A stretch of DNA of 60,000 nt from Liolophura sinensis (Eukaryota; Mollusca; Polyplacophora; Chitonida; Chitonidae), in assembly GCF_032854445.1 (NCBI RefSeq), contig NC_088302.1, positions 41,174,191 to 41,234,190 of the forward strand. Reading direction: 5' to 3'. The notes under the pieces were generated by a model. That model was not told the DNA's origin. It ran no database searches and worked only from the letters and a program-made list of their open reading frames with translations. Below are positions 22,332 to 33,309 of this stretch, piece after piece; position 1 is the stretch's first letter; each line of letters opens with the position of its first letter. The position numbers were made by a program, and so were the translations under genes.

Positions 22332-22928
22332 CTGCCGCGAGAATCACGTGACTGTGACGAGAAAGACTTGGGATAGTAATAAACTGACTTCAGGATATGA
22401 CTTTAGATATTCACGATTGAATATGTGATCAGCTCTAATGATCTTAATTGAAGACGGACAGCGTAAAACTTAACTGTTAACTTAATTCCTAAAGAAATTT
22501 CATCAGAAATTGTTTAAATGCTGTTCTGGAAAGCGTAACAGCGTTGTAATCTAGATATTGCATAGTTTCTGTCAAGTGTTAAACAAATTGCTAACTTTTG
22601 TAAAAAATAATACAGAGATCAGCTCCGTCCTTCAACAGCCCTCTCGTGCTTACACTGCTTAAGCCTTGTTGTTAACACAGCCAATTGGAGAATAAAGAAT
22701 AAGTTCGAAGGTTCCAATCCATTTGCTGGTCGTACAAATTTGCCTTCAGGTCAGAACATTTGTCAGGTACTTGAAGAAGGGCAGGGGTTTGCTTTTGGCG
22801 CTATGTCTTCCCTAATCATATGTTTGACCATGGCTATGTCAGTGAAAAAGCATAGCGTTTACCACCAACCATATAAATGTAACAGTAGTAGACCTCAGTA
22901 GGTCGACGGAGTCCCATCTAAATCTTAC

Positions 22929-23014
22929 CCAAGTATGTGTTGATAACTACGGCTGCCAATAAGGTGGATCCAGTGATGAAGTGACTTGCGATACACGTCG
23001 CTCTACGGCCGATT
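22929..23014 (-). CDS. SLC22 copy A exon 7
   Basis: 86 bases beginning in RIGRRATCIASHFITG. It carries the second MFS-like RIGRR loop and the following TM helix. Confidence 0.92.
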
Positions 23015-23194
23015 CTGTCAACATATATCAAAGCTAATAAGGGCAGGTTCATCGTCACAACAAAATAGTAACTCAAATTACTGTCTTAGATTGCTCAGAT
23101 GCTTCAAGCGCTAAGCCTATGCGACCAATGAAGCCTCATTTGCGAGCCAAGCTCTCACCGTTTGGGTTGAAACTGTAAATCAGAAGTTTGTAAG

Positions 23195-23312
23195 GTACCT
23201 GTCAACGGTTGCTGGTTTAAGGAGGGCACTCCGGCTTCCTCCAGCTATAATCATGACGGCCGCCAAGAAATCTCGAGCACTGAGTTAAACACTAAATAAA
23301 ATGTCCAATCAA
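23195..23312 (+). mobile_element. Old SINE-related fragment in intron 6 of copy A
   Basis: Contains CCTCCAGCTATAATCATGA, then CGGCCGCC and GAGTTAAACACTAAATAAAA, resembling the 3' domain and tail of the main SINE but strongly diverged. Confidence 0.45.
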
Positions 23313-23984
23313 GAAACACTGCATTTTTCTCTGTATCCTGTGTTTCTGCTTGGCTTTTGGATGACTCTCGTGTAAGTCTTATACACAAAAGAAATGTCTA
23401 ATTTCTCTTTTTGCGAATAAGACACAGCGACCAGAAACACACTCTAGATTATTCTGTAATAGTGAGAAGTTATAAGATGACATTGATTCCATATATCTTT
23501 ACAGAAGGATTTTAAAGAAACAGCTAATCATGAAATGTTGCACCCTAACACCAGTGTCAGGTGGTTCAAATTATCAACGTGGTCGGTTGACAGTTTATGT
23601 TTGGATATATTCAGTGAATGCTAACCTTGACCCTTCCCCTTTCGGTGAGCGGCAAAGAAGGGAAATCCAAATTTACCAAAGAGACTATATAGGAGATTTC
23701 TGGCAAAAAATCGATCAGCATAAATCTATTCAAAGTATTGCTGTTATATTAGAATAGTTCAAACAGATATCTTCCACAAAGCGTCAGCCTCGTCTGTGTA
23801 CCTGTAACGTTCAAATGTGTAGCAAAGTTCGTAAAATTTATGATTCGGATATCCTTTATTTTTACCAAAAATCTCCTCTATAGACTCTTTAAAACCTTAT
23901 GTATATACCTGACTTTGATTTGCAGTCAAGTTATCAGTAAATTAGCCGTGCCTCTTTGTTGTCGACGTAAGACCAAGTTGGAGA

Positions 23985-24322
23985 GTTTGGGTTATAACAC
24001 AAGCGTTTGAAACAGTTTGGAGTATAATGCAATGAAAAGTTTGTATTATAAGACCATTTTCTTGAAGAGTTTGGGTTGTAGCACTAAGTTTGAGGAGCCC
24101 TTCGCTTATACCAGTTTTTGGGAGAGACGTTTTTGGGATACAATCTATCTATGAAACAGACGTTCATATACCAGCCGTCAACCAAGATGGATGTTACAAA
24201 ATCAACATATGGGAGCATTTTGGCAATGAACTCAACCTTTAGGGCAATTTGAGTGTGAAGGTAAATTTCTACAATTATTTGGGATATAACACCAGTTTCT
24301 GTGACAATTGGGCTATAATCAG
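23985..24322. repeat. Degenerate about 30-bp repeat next to exon 6 donor (copy A)
   Basis: Loosely repeated units of the type GAGTTTGGGTTATAACAC, about 30 bases apart, run up to the exon 6 donor at 24328. An R2 fragment (24160-24230) interrupts them. Copy B has a much cleaner version at 56385-56985 in the same intron and the same position. Confidence 0.6.
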
Positions 24323-24328
24323 CTATAC

Positions 24329-24463
24329 CTTTGCATGGTGATATAGGAAATGATTGTAGCCGGTATATCGCACACGAAGATAAGGAAGTAGTTCAGGAAC
24401 CTGTCCCCAGAGAGTTTGGCTGCTGTCAAAGAGAGGCCGAAAGAGGTCCCTGCATTGACAATC
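24329..24463 (-). CDS. SLC22 copy A exon 6
   Basis: 135 bases encoding WIVNAGTSFGLSLTAAKLSG, then a TM helix, ending ITMQ. This is the TM7-TM8 region. The donor is GTATAGC. Confidence 0.9.
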
Positions 24464-24648
24464 CTGAAATCAACAGTAATAGTTTAGTGCATACAAAGGA
24501 ATTGTTTCCAATGGAGCTCAGATGACATCGTTCGTATAGCTTTCCATGACTTGTATTTTTGTTCTCAATATGCCTGATTTTTCAATACTGCCGTTCTCAT
24601 ACATGTACACATTTGTAAAGGCTATGTGAAGTATTAGCATTTTCTTAC

Positions 24649-24930
24649 CAAGCAAAACACATTATAAAAGCTGTTTTTCGAAGTTTTCTGTGGCGGAAGA
24701 TATCGAGTAAGTTGGACTTTCTTTCTTTCTTGTCGGTGTCTTTGTCAGTATCTTTGTCTATGTTGTTTTGTGAAGCGTGCAGGGCGATGGACTCAGCCAA
24801 ACAATCCTCTGTCACTCATTTGATGTCATCTGGGTTAATTCCGTTCATCTTGGCTGCCTTATCTATAATACGCCTGGCTTCCTCAGTTCTTCCGTTCGAC
24901 AGCAACCATCTCAAAGATTCGTCCAAGAAC
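24649..24930 (-). CDS. SLC22 copy A exon 5, contains the TGA
   Basis: 282 bases starting LFLDESLRWLLSNGRTEEA, the large cytoplasmic loop, and ending in the TM7 start FIMCFAW. Codon 302 is TGA (24816-24818) where copy B has GAT. A seven-codon D/T/K-rich expansion (DKDTDK repeats, microsatellite-like GTCTTTGTC) accounts for the 21-base difference from copy B (261 bases). Confidence 0.9.
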
Positions 24931-25559
24931 CTAATTAAAACACAAGTTTACTGGCTTATTCCACTATGGACTCCAACTCCAAGATACATCACAGATCGTA
25001 ACAAGTTTCCAAAAAATGATATGTCAAAGTTTAGGAGTGATTCATTATGTGGGGTTTCAAACGTTTCAATTTCATCAATGTTTTGGTCATATGACGACGG
25101 TGTCTAATGGTCTCGTTAGATTTCAGATAGATGTATAACACCCCACCCTGTCCAAGTACATTACAACGGGCGGACCAATACTTAGTGAGAAGCCTTGGAA
25201 GGCGGGGAAGTACCACGATTATCAAGGCTACATAAAACATTTGGTTTATATCTCTTGAAATGCAGTGGCCTAACACAAAAGAATAGACAAAAGCGTTTCA
25301 GTTTTTTTCTTGTGGCACAGAAATGAATTTAAACTATGTTTTCCTCAGGTCCCAGAGTCGGTTGTGGAAAGAACTCAAACTTGGGGCGTTAAGCTGGTCG
25401 TGTTGGTCATCGATGACGCCATTTCTGAATATCTCCGACCACTGAGGGAATATATCCATAAATTTTTTTAAAAAATGCCATAGGAATGAAAAATTTGTAC
25501 TTAATTTTTTGGCATGTGTTTTTTTCATTTTCCTAAAATCCATACTTTTAGGTTTATAG

Positions 25560-26290
25560 TGCCACTTTATGTACAGTACAAGCGCATTCCAGTCGAATAT
25601 TTTCTGGTTTCACCGTCGGCGTATGGTTGGCGCACCATGATCACATCCTCCTGCCTTGTACGTGTATGATGGACGTACAATGCTATCCTGATTCGTGTAT
25701 CATGGCGCCACCAAGGTATCATCGTGAACAGACGATCCAAGCATCATTTTACGACATTCTGCGGCGCATAATTTTACTACATCTACATCATTACATGAAC
25801 ATGCTCTCAGCGCGAGTCGGCGTGAAAAATCTACGACAATATAGCATTTTAGATATCTGCAGATTTTTTACTGCAGCTAATGATGACGTCACAGCATCAT
25901 TCGCTTATGTTTCCAGTCTGTCCAAGCGTGTGAGTTTAAAATCTACATTGTATCTTATATGCTAGGTGTATGCGTGCACAATAGTCCCCAGCAGTGGGCT
26001 ACAAACACCGATGCTATAGACAGGAATCGTGCGGGAAATTGTCGAGCAGGAAAAAATACTTCTCGTCAATACAAGACAAAATGAATTTGACGTAAATAAG
26101 TTTGTAACATAGCAAAAACACTGGCAAAATCTTATCACGATGACAAGATGATATGCTCATGATGGTACCATGATGCGTACGATCGCGTCAAGATGGCAGT
26201 GGGGAGTGCATCAGGGTCCACGTATCATGGCCGGACCGTCCACGTATAGTCCGGAAACGATGGGCGCAGGATATTAGACTAAGATCCGGC
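25560..26290. other. Compositionally distinct block in intron 4, unclassified
   Basis: Rich in ATGATGG, CATGGC and CGT/ACG words, richer in CpG than its surroundings, with a 112-codon open frame at 25627-25965 of no recognised family. It may be an unclassified interspersed repeat. No terminal repeats were found. Confidence 0.35.
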
Positions 26291-26344
26291 TGAACTGTAT
26301 CATTTAAGGACTAGGAGATAAGTGTGACACATTCAGGAAAGCTT

Positions 26345-26540
26345 TACTTATTTAATTATTTATTTCATTGGTGTTTTACGCAGTACTCAAGAATATCCCA
26401 GTTATTATGGTGAGAGGAAACCGGACAGAGCCCACCGTCAGCTGCAGGTTGAACTCTCACCGATTGCATTGGTGAGAGTCTCTTGGGTCATTGCGCCGCT
26501 CGGGCGTGGTAATAACCTCGGCCACGGGGGCCACAACGGA
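26345..26540 (-). mobile_element. Main-family SINE with internal deletion, next to exon 4 donor
   Basis: Minus-strand SINE: the head (GTGGCCGAGGTTATTAC, CAATGACCCAAGAGACTCTC) is directly followed by the CAGCTGACGGTGGGCTCTGT part, so the middle is deleted. Its 5' end lies about a dozen bases inside the intron from the exon 4 splice donor. Confidence 0.8.
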
Positions 26541-26552
26541 AGCCTTACTCAC

Positions 26553-26758
26553 AGCATGTTTGGTAGAAGAGTGGCAAGAGTGGCCACCACTGTGGTGAGC
26601 TGGAAATATCTCCAGTTATAATCCTGAAAGCCATACGCCAATCCGATCAGCACAAAGAGGAAAGCAGACCACAGGAAGCTGCCTATCATCTGGATGGTCG
26701 CTCTGTGGGGCCTGGGTAGCACTTCGATCGGCATCACGAACATAGACATCACGTGACC
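26553..26758 (-). CDS. SLC22 copy A exon 4
   Basis: 206 bases encoding GHVMSMFVMPIEVLPRPHRA and two TM helices up to LATLLPNML. Donor GTGAGTAAGG, acceptor TTAATAG. The length equals that in copy B. Confidence 0.92.
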
Positions 26759-27029
26759 CTATTAAAGGGATATATGTACAGTGGTTTTACTGTCAACAGC
26801 GGTCGTAGGTGTTATATATGTCACTGCGGTATAATTTGTTATACAGACACTAATGTGTACTTCCATGATTATCTAACCACAGTTTTGGTACATCAACCCG
26901 CATTTACACTGAGTGATTTGACTCTTTCTTCTGCACAATTCATAATTATAGTTTCATTATAGGTGTGTGGTAATCACGTAAGCTATGCTTTGAGAGGAAA
27001 AATTGGGTGATACCCGTAGGTGGACCTAC

Positions 27030-27260
27030 CTGTTGAGCAGCGCCTAGAAAGAAGCGGATAAGTGTGAATACGAGGATGCTAGGAGCGAAGGCGGTGCCCA
27101 CACTGACAAGCAGCATTATCCACTGACTGATCAAGCAGATCTTCTTCCGTCCGAATCGATCCGCCAGCGAAGTGAAAAAAGTAGCCCCCACACCTTGACC
27201 GACCACAAGAACTGTCTGACTCAGCTGAGCTTGATAGCTCTGGTCACACACCAAGTCCCA
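27030..27260 (-). CDS. SLC22 copy A exon 3
   Basis: 231 bases, exactly 77 codons: WDLVCDQSYQAQLSQTVLVV, then the MFS signature SLADRFGRKK and further helices to FFLGAAQQ. The acceptor is CTTGTTTCAG. Confidence 0.94.
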
Positions 27261-27284
27261 CTGAAACAAGATGTGTAAAACTGA

Positions 27285-27375
27285 CTCTTAGCTATACACC
27301 ATTTAGCACTGAATCAAACTGTGCGTAAAATTTGCCCAAGTCACTAATCAATTGCCACTGAAGATGCGGATATGG
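27285..27375. repeat. Remnant of acceptor-derived repeat, left part (copy A intron 2)
   Basis: Contains AGCACTGAATCAAACTGTGC, then CCAAGTCACTAATCAATTGC and CACTGAA, closely similar to 30015-30095. Both resemble the 50-bp repeat next to exon 3 in copy B. The two parts are now separated by the Penelope-like insertion. Confidence 0.55.
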
Positions 27376-27739
27376 AAAGGCTTCACCGAACTAGTGAAAA
27401 ATAATTCGACAAAAACACTTTATACATCATGATTCTATATCACAAACCTGGGGTAAGCCCTGATCCCATAGTGACCTCATCAATCTGTTCATAATAGCGT
27501 TTATTAAATTTAAAGGTGACATTGCCGGTTGCAAACTGAAGTGCTCGTGTGATTTGTCTTGAGTCAACTTCGAAACGAACTTAAATCTGTCAACAAACTC
27601 ATATCAGCTGTTGACATAAACCTTATTCAAAGAAATAACTGTAATATAGCATCCTTTTTCCCGTAGAAGGATAAGGAGGATGAGGCATTAAGGAGAAAAA
27701 TAATATAAAATCATGCTGTACAAAGTGTTTTTTTTTGTC

Positions 27740-29500
27740 GAAAATACAGAAGATTTCAGAAAGACCTTATCTCTGACAAACGGCGTCTGAAAGAACATGC
27801 CATCAAGAACGCTCTGAATGAGCTACAGTCAAAGGAAGATTATCTTTTCCCGAAACTATCCTTGATGTACAAACTACCCGAGAAATACCCCATTAAGAGA
27901 TGGACAGAAGAAAACAAAGACAAGGTCACTAGGATACATGCTCGTAAGTTACTCGCATTAGGAATCAACGGATACGACCATAACACCCCTGAAACTGTGT
28001 TCAACCTATCTTCCGTCTGAACACCAATGCTAAACGAAACGTATCGAGTAAAGTTTTACAATTCAACATATTTTCTCAGTCTTCATATTATGGACACACA
28101 GATTGATCTTGAAGCACTGTATCAAAATTTCATGAACAATGTTAGGGACCACAACAAAAAGTTGAATGTCAAGTTTAGACTAATATCTGCATGTGAGGAA
28201 TTTGTTAACAGTTTTTTCTGGCTAATGAACAACAATGTCCAGTACAAAAAGAAGAGATCAAACCACTCAAAGGTCTTAGCAGAAACAAGTCTATTGTGGC
28301 GAGAAACATGACAAAGGAAATGGTGTTGTTATAATGGACAAAGTGGACTACCTAACAAGCTATTTAGGGCCTACAATTCCCAATAACAAGACCAAATTCA
28401 AATAAATTTCAGAAAACAACAGAGCTCGTAAAGAAAAGACCGTGCAAATCTTTCTCTACAATCTCAAAGACAAGAAATCGTATCACAGGACAGATATCAA
28501 AACGACGAACTGTGAGTTCACGAACAAGCATAATGTATGGCCTACCAAAAATCCATAAATTAGGAACACTTATCACATCTATCGTTTCACCCTGCAACAG
28601 TTACAACTACAACCTTGCATCGTACTTGGCCAACATTCTCCAGAATACACAACACCGCTCCTGACTAACAAGTACAGACGAGTACAGCAAAAAGTACAGC
28701 GATTTCCACAATAGCTTTGATGTCACAAGTCTTTCCACCAACGTTCCTATCCATGAAACAAATGAACATTATTCATGCTTTGTGGTACGGCAAGACGGCA
28801 GATCAAACGAGTCCCCCAACTTGCCACCAGCAATGCTTTGTGGTACGTCAAGATGGCAGATCAAACGAGTCCTCCAACTTGCCACCAGCAATGCTTTGTG
28901 GTACGGCAAGACGGCAGATCAAACGAGTCCTCCAACTTGCCACCAGCAATGTCACGTAATAACTGCTGTTATGAATAGACTGATGGGGTCGCCATGAGAT
29001 CCCTGCTTACCCCAGGCATGGCTGATTTCTTCATAAACAAATTATGTCCATGAGAGCAACTTGAACTTTTGCCCTGTGCACTATAAACGGTATCTAGACA
29101 ACACATTTCTGGCATTCAAAAACTGTCAACATGCCAAATTATTCCTGGATTACCTCAATTGCTGCCACCCAGCCATCAAACGTACTACTGAGACTGAAAC
29201 TAATGGAATCCTTCCTTTCCTCGATATTCTGATCATCAAATCTGATTCTGCAATATAAACCACCATCTACAGAAAACCTACGTACAATGGCCTGTATACC
29301 AAATGAACCAATTTCATTCCAAACAAATACAAGATCAATCTCGTCCGAACGCTACTGTATAGAGCTTGGCACATTTGCACTTCTTATATAAATTTCACGA
29401 ATGAAGTTAATAACATCAAACAATGTTACTTTGTAATCAATTTCCTGAACATATCATGGACAAGACCATTAAACACTTTGTTAATACGCATGTAATAATG
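27740..29500 (+). mobile_element. Penelope-like element (reverse transcriptase), dead
   Basis: Plus-strand fragments follow the order of Penelope-like reverse transcriptases: an N-terminal region (27760-28300), VVIMDKVDYL near 28325, YGLPKIHKLG near 28535, DVTSLSTNVPIHET near 28718 (motif A region), DGVAMRSLLTPGMADFF near 28980, and YLDNTFLAF near 29090 where active copies have Y(V/A)DD, so a catalytic Asp is replaced by Asn. LPFLDILI and a YRKPTYNGLYT stretch follow at 29210-29300. Several stops and frameshifts occur. No GIY-YIG domain was recognised. Inserted in intron 2 of copy A. Confidence 0.8.
28774..28948. repeat. 58-bp triplication inside the Penelope-like RT
   Basis: Three tandem units of 58 bases (ATGCTTTGTGGTACGGCAAG, then ACGGCAGATCAAACGAGTCC, then a CCAACTTGCCACCAGCA end), nearly identical. 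58 is not a multiple of three, so each unit shifts the frame. Confidence 0.9.
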
Positions 29501-29622
29501 TGTTATCACAGACCCCAATATATCTCTTTAACGTTTGAATTCTGTTAAATCCTGGCTAAGTACAGTATTTCAAGTGTCTGATCTTCTGTATATAATATCT
29601 ATCTGTATGTGTAAACTATGTT

Positions 29623-29685
29623 TTATATTTATTTATTTATTTATTTGATTGGTGGTTTACGCCGTACTCAAGAATATTTCACTCT
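29623..29685 (-). mobile_element. SINE tail fragment
   Basis: Only the A-rich tail and the last about 35 bases (GATTGGTGGTTTACGCCGTA) remain, on the minus strand, just after the Penelope-like element. Confidence 0.7.
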
Positions 29686-30014
29686 GTGTTTTGTATATAC
29701 TATATAAGTTATCAGGGTTACATTATCGTATGGTATCTATTCCCACTGGAGAGGCCTATGACTGGCCCTATGGTGTATGTATTATCAGTAAACCTGTTCT
29801 GTTCACTGTGTACATAATATATGTGTCTACTTCTTGAATCATGTATGTTGGGTCATACCACTGGTTTTTGTACAGGCTGGCAGCCCTGTTTGTTTGTTTT
29901 ATTTTCCTTCAGCTTGGGTTTCTGAGTTGCGCTCACCCAGTATGTATATATACCCTGATTGTAGTCCACCCATTTGCAGTTGCCACTTTACCAGATATAG
30001 ATTCATGCTCTACA

Positions 30015-30095
30015 TTTTCCACTGAATCAGACTATGGGTAATATTTACCCAAGTTACTCATCAATTCCCACTGAATCACACTATGCGTGAAATTT
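30015..30095. repeat. Remnant of acceptor-derived repeat, right part (copy A intron 2)
   Basis: CCACTGAATCAGACTATGGG and CCCACTGAATCACACTATGC units, partner of 27285-27375 across the 2.6-kb insertion. Confidence 0.5.
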
Positions 30096-30537
30096 AGACT
30101 ATCAGGCTATGTGTAGTCACGTGATTGATATGGCCATGCAATAGGTCGTCCAAGGGAGATAATCCCTTTCCTCACCACCGTATTTGTGTATTTAGATTTG
30201 ACAGAGGCGACACAGGTCATGGCTTTAAGGTCAGTCTCGTTGCAGGATGGCGGCAAGCACACCAAATGATTTGTAGGCTCGATAAATGTGATTTGTTTTC
30301 ATGAGCAGGTGTGCTTGCCATGGTCTCTTTGGTTTTCAGTGAGCAGCACATCAGGTTAGTTAATTACAGAGGAAACTTTATTGACGTCGATTTATGATGG
30401 GCAAGTTTTAATGACAGCGTGATCAGGAGGAAATCTTTCTGATCGTAGTTACGACACTTTTGTGTTTGCTCCTCTCCGTAACTCTCACAACAGCGTTGCC
30501 CGAATGGGAGTTACCCAACTTCCAAACTGTTCATTAC

Positions 30538-30746
30538 CTCCGTGATGAGGGTAGAGTCTTTGGGTTGAGCGTAGTCGTAACCCGAGTCACAACGCTCTGT
30601 TTCCACCAAAGTATCATTGATGAGGTCTATAAGTCCGACACACGTCTTGTGATAGCCTGTGTCCACACTCATGTTAGGTGTCACGTACATGTGCGCCTGG
30701 GATGTGATGTTCACGACGGACTGACACCGTAACGGAGGCTGGTAAC
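30538..30746 (-). CDS. SLC22 copy A exon 2 (extracellular loop)
   Basis: 209 bases encoding YQPPLRCQSVVNITSQAH through CDSGYDYAQPKDSTLITE: the large first extracellular loop, with paired cysteines and NIT, NMS and NDT glycosylation sites. It joins in phase to exon 1 (G split codon) and to exon 3 at TE-WDLVCD, the family's typical junction motif. Confidence 0.85.
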
Positions 30747-31456
30747 CTGATTAACACGAAAATTCATTGCAAGTATTTGAAAATTACATATTACTTTATC
30801 TTTATTTTGTAAGAGGACAACAAGCTTTGGGGGAAACACGAAGTTTTGCTTAGGAAAACCGAAATTCCCTGGAGAAGCCATTGTCACCATATCCATTACC
30901 TATCTTAAATGCCTACACCTGAGCCGAGCATAATGTCAACAAACCTTGACTGGCGTCCCGCCTTACAACGTGAGAATAAAACCATTCCCTCTCTCGCCAA
31001 TTATCTCCATGTATTATTTTTTACATGGAGAACACGACAACGTCTCCAAGCGGCGGAGAGCCAGTCAATGGCCACTGCGGTAATGTAGACCTATATGTTG
31101 CTGTATCTGGAAGAGTCTTCTTTAAACATCACATTTCTTTCGACGTGTTACATTATATGTTTATACATGTTCTACAAGAAACAAAATAGTAAAGCGATGT
31201 TAAAGTCGCAGCAAGGAAAATTTTGAGAAGAAAAAATATAATTTATTTAATTTAGTTATAATTTTTTTTCACAGTTGTTGGGAGAAAAAGAATGACCAGA
31301 TGGCTTTTGTTAATCTACTGACGAATTTTCTGGCGTGTGTCTTAAAGATATGCACACCATTTTGGTGGAAGACATGCAGTATTCAGCGAAAGTTAGCCTG
31401 CTACATTTAATGCGTCATACACATGGCTACATAGGGTTACGGTCATATACATAAAA

Positions 31457-31698
31457 AGGGGCCTTTGTGGTTCAGTTGGTTAGCGCGCTAGCACAACGTA
31501 ATGACCCAGGAACCTCTCACCAATGCGGTCGCTGTGAGTTCAAGTCCGTCTCACGCTGGCTTCCTCTCCGGCGATCGTGGGTTTCCCCCGGGCTCTGCTC
31601 GGTTTCCTCCCACCATAATGCTGGCCGCCGTCGTATAAGTGAAATATTCTTGAATACGGTGTAAAACACCAATCAAATAAATAAATAAATAAATAAAT
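31457..31698 (+). mobile_element. Main-family SINE with complete tRNA-like head
   Basis: Starts GGGGCCTTTGTGGTTCAGTT (A box) and continues GGTTAGCGCGCTAGC, a GAGTTCAAGTCC B box, the CCCCCGGGCTCTGC block, the CCACCATAATGCTGGCCGCC block, GTATAAGTGAAATATTCTTG and an AAAT tail. It is the clearest copy in the window, in intron 1 of copy A. Confidence 0.93.
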
Positions 31699-32223
31699 AT
31701 ACATAGAAAATAGAGAGGGGGTGGGGAATCGAGGATTTTCACTTCGCTCTCATCTCACACCTTAACCAGTCACTTGCGTCAATGAAAATTAACCGATTTG
31801 TCTTAACCTTGCGTGATTTTGTTCATTAATAGAATTAGGTATTCTATGGGTGGTTGTCACATGGAATATTTAACTACATGTACATTTACCACCCGAATCA
31901 CGTGTTTCATACACAATGACGCCTACCAGACATGGTGTAGTCCAACATTTTACTGGTTTTGTTTAAAACTGGTCTTCCCATTATCGACTCTTTATTGCCA
32001 TCGAGTGGTATAAGAATGTCAGACTTAACACCCAGATCCCACTCATGAAATTAGTGTTCTGTAGAGGTTAAATGATAAAGTACGATATGAACGCAAGAGG
32101 CTTTAAATCATGTACATGATATTCAAATTTGTTGCACATTGTACAAATATATATCTATACATGTTGAATATTTTACATATAGTTCTTATATGTAAAAACA
32201 GAACGTCTCGCAATATTGCTTAC

Positions 32224-32368
32224 CAAGATATAGGTAGATATAGAGCTGAAAAGAGGCTGGAAAGGACAGGAATTTGACCAGCGACATCTGCAGTACCTGG
32301 TAACCACCCCATACTCCTAGCGCCGCGAATAATTGGTCGATCTTCTGACCATGGGCTTCCACCGACAT
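32224..32368 (-). CDS. SLC22 copy A exon 1 (start)
   Basis: ATG at 32366-32368 opens MSVEAHGQKIDQLFAALGVW, the usual short cytoplasmic N-terminus of SLC22 proteins, followed by TM1 (VLQMSLVKFLSFPASFQLYI). The donor is GTAAGC. An acceptor-like CTAGCAACAG lies about 30 bases upstream of the ATG, suggesting an upstream noncoding exon that I cannot place. Confidence 0.85.
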
Positions 32369-32514
32369 CTTGTCAGAGGACGCAAAAATCGCACCTGTTG
32401 CTAGAAATTGAAAATCCAGGTGAAAAGGTCAAACACAGACGTTACTCCCATAGATTTAATGAAATAAGAAATAAATTTGATACTATTTATACTTTTACAT
32501 TAACAGTTAGAATA

Positions 32515-32635
32515 AAACTCTGACTAAGGTAAATTGACAAGAGGTCGTATTTCACGGATTACGAGTGACAACTATCACATTCGTCGCTGCTCTGGGTTTA
32601 CTCTCTATTCTGTACGTCTTTTATAGTATGACATA
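32515..32635 (-). repeat. Interspersed repeat R1, minus copy
   Basis: The reverse complement gives GTGAAATACGACCTCTTGTC, then AATTTACCTTAGTCAGAGTT, matching 3800-3840 and 50580-50620. It lies upstream of transporter copy A; the rest of 32369-32832 shows nothing else. Confidence 0.7.
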
Positions 32636-32832
32636 AGTTAGCCCAAACAGTAAAACTTCAATCATGTCACATGATCCCGAGAGAGACTTCGACAATAAAG
32701 ACCGTACCCACGCCTACATTATTCTGCTGACTATCTTGCAGACAGTAATTGGGTTAACATTTCGATCTCGTCTAAAATACACAGTAAAATATGGAGATAA
32801 AAACCATCAGTACACATTATGTGAACATCAAT

Positions 32833-33309
32833 AGTATACACACTATAAGTTCTGGCACACCCTCCCCTGGGGCCCTCCCCAGAACAAATAGAGGCTCCCA
32901 GCCCCCATTTCGTGTCTAAGATATAAACCCCCGCCCTCAGCCGGCCTGGGACGTGTATATAGGTTTATTTACAAGTTTACAAGTCTAGCCTACATAAACA
33001 CATTGATACGAGTTGGCATTTAACAGATAAGTCGTATGGCCTATATGTAAATCGGGTGTGTTGCACAACAGGGTGATTCAGCTGATTTTCTCCTCAAGAT
33101 AGGGCTTAAACTACGGGTTTTCATGAAAAATAAATGTGGCAGTATTTTCAACGTGTCTTGTTTGATGAGATCCAGTATTTTTGGGGGGGATTGGAGATAT
33201 TGTGTTTATGCGGAAAAGTCCTCCCAATTTAGCCCATGTTTCGTGGGTCGTGGGATATAGCTCTGTCGACTGACAGAGGTGGGAAAGGCGCTGTATGTAA
33301 GGGGTGTAT
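32833..33309. repeat. Outer left Polinton end, copy 1
   Basis: 477 bases matching 37424-37830 in the same orientation, including TTGGCATTTAACAG, GTGTGTTGCACAACAGG and GGGAAAGGCGCTGTATGTAA. The match stops at 33309, where the retrotransposon gag begins. Confidence 0.88.

Larger units (their letters stand above)
19217..32368 (-). pseudogene. SLC22-type organic ion transporter, copy A: 10 exons, one in-frame TGA
   Basis: A major-facilitator transporter of the SLC22 (organic cation/anion) family, a plasma-membrane carrier with 12 expected TM helices. Ten exons with GT-AG borders can be placed: 145, 209, 231, 206, 282, 135, 86, 109, 73 and 192 bases, total 1668. Every junction keeps phase, giving 555 codons, the usual family length. 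Landmarks are a large Cys- and Asn-glycosylation-rich first extracellular loop, WDLVCD (119-124), the MFS signature SLADRFGRKK (149-158), ESLRWL (268-273), DRIGRR-like RIGRR (403-407), ELYPTNLR, SRIGGMLAPF and a tail LPQTIEEINSW. The only lesion seen is TGA at 24816-24818 (codon 302, central cytoplasmic loop). It is either a young pseudogene, a null allele or a sequence error. Its tandem paralogue is copy B. The ligand cannot be inferred. Confidence 0.85.

Noticed and set aside
24331-24525. Plus-strand open frame over 24331-24525, and similar ones at 21970-22428, 24712-25107, 54985-55188 and 56997-57221
   Set aside because: Antisense shadows of SLC22 exons on the minus strand.
33240-33300. 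A-box-like GGGATATAGCTCTGTCG, also at 37775-37790
   Set aside because: No B box follows at the right distance in either copy, so a Pol III gene is not supported.
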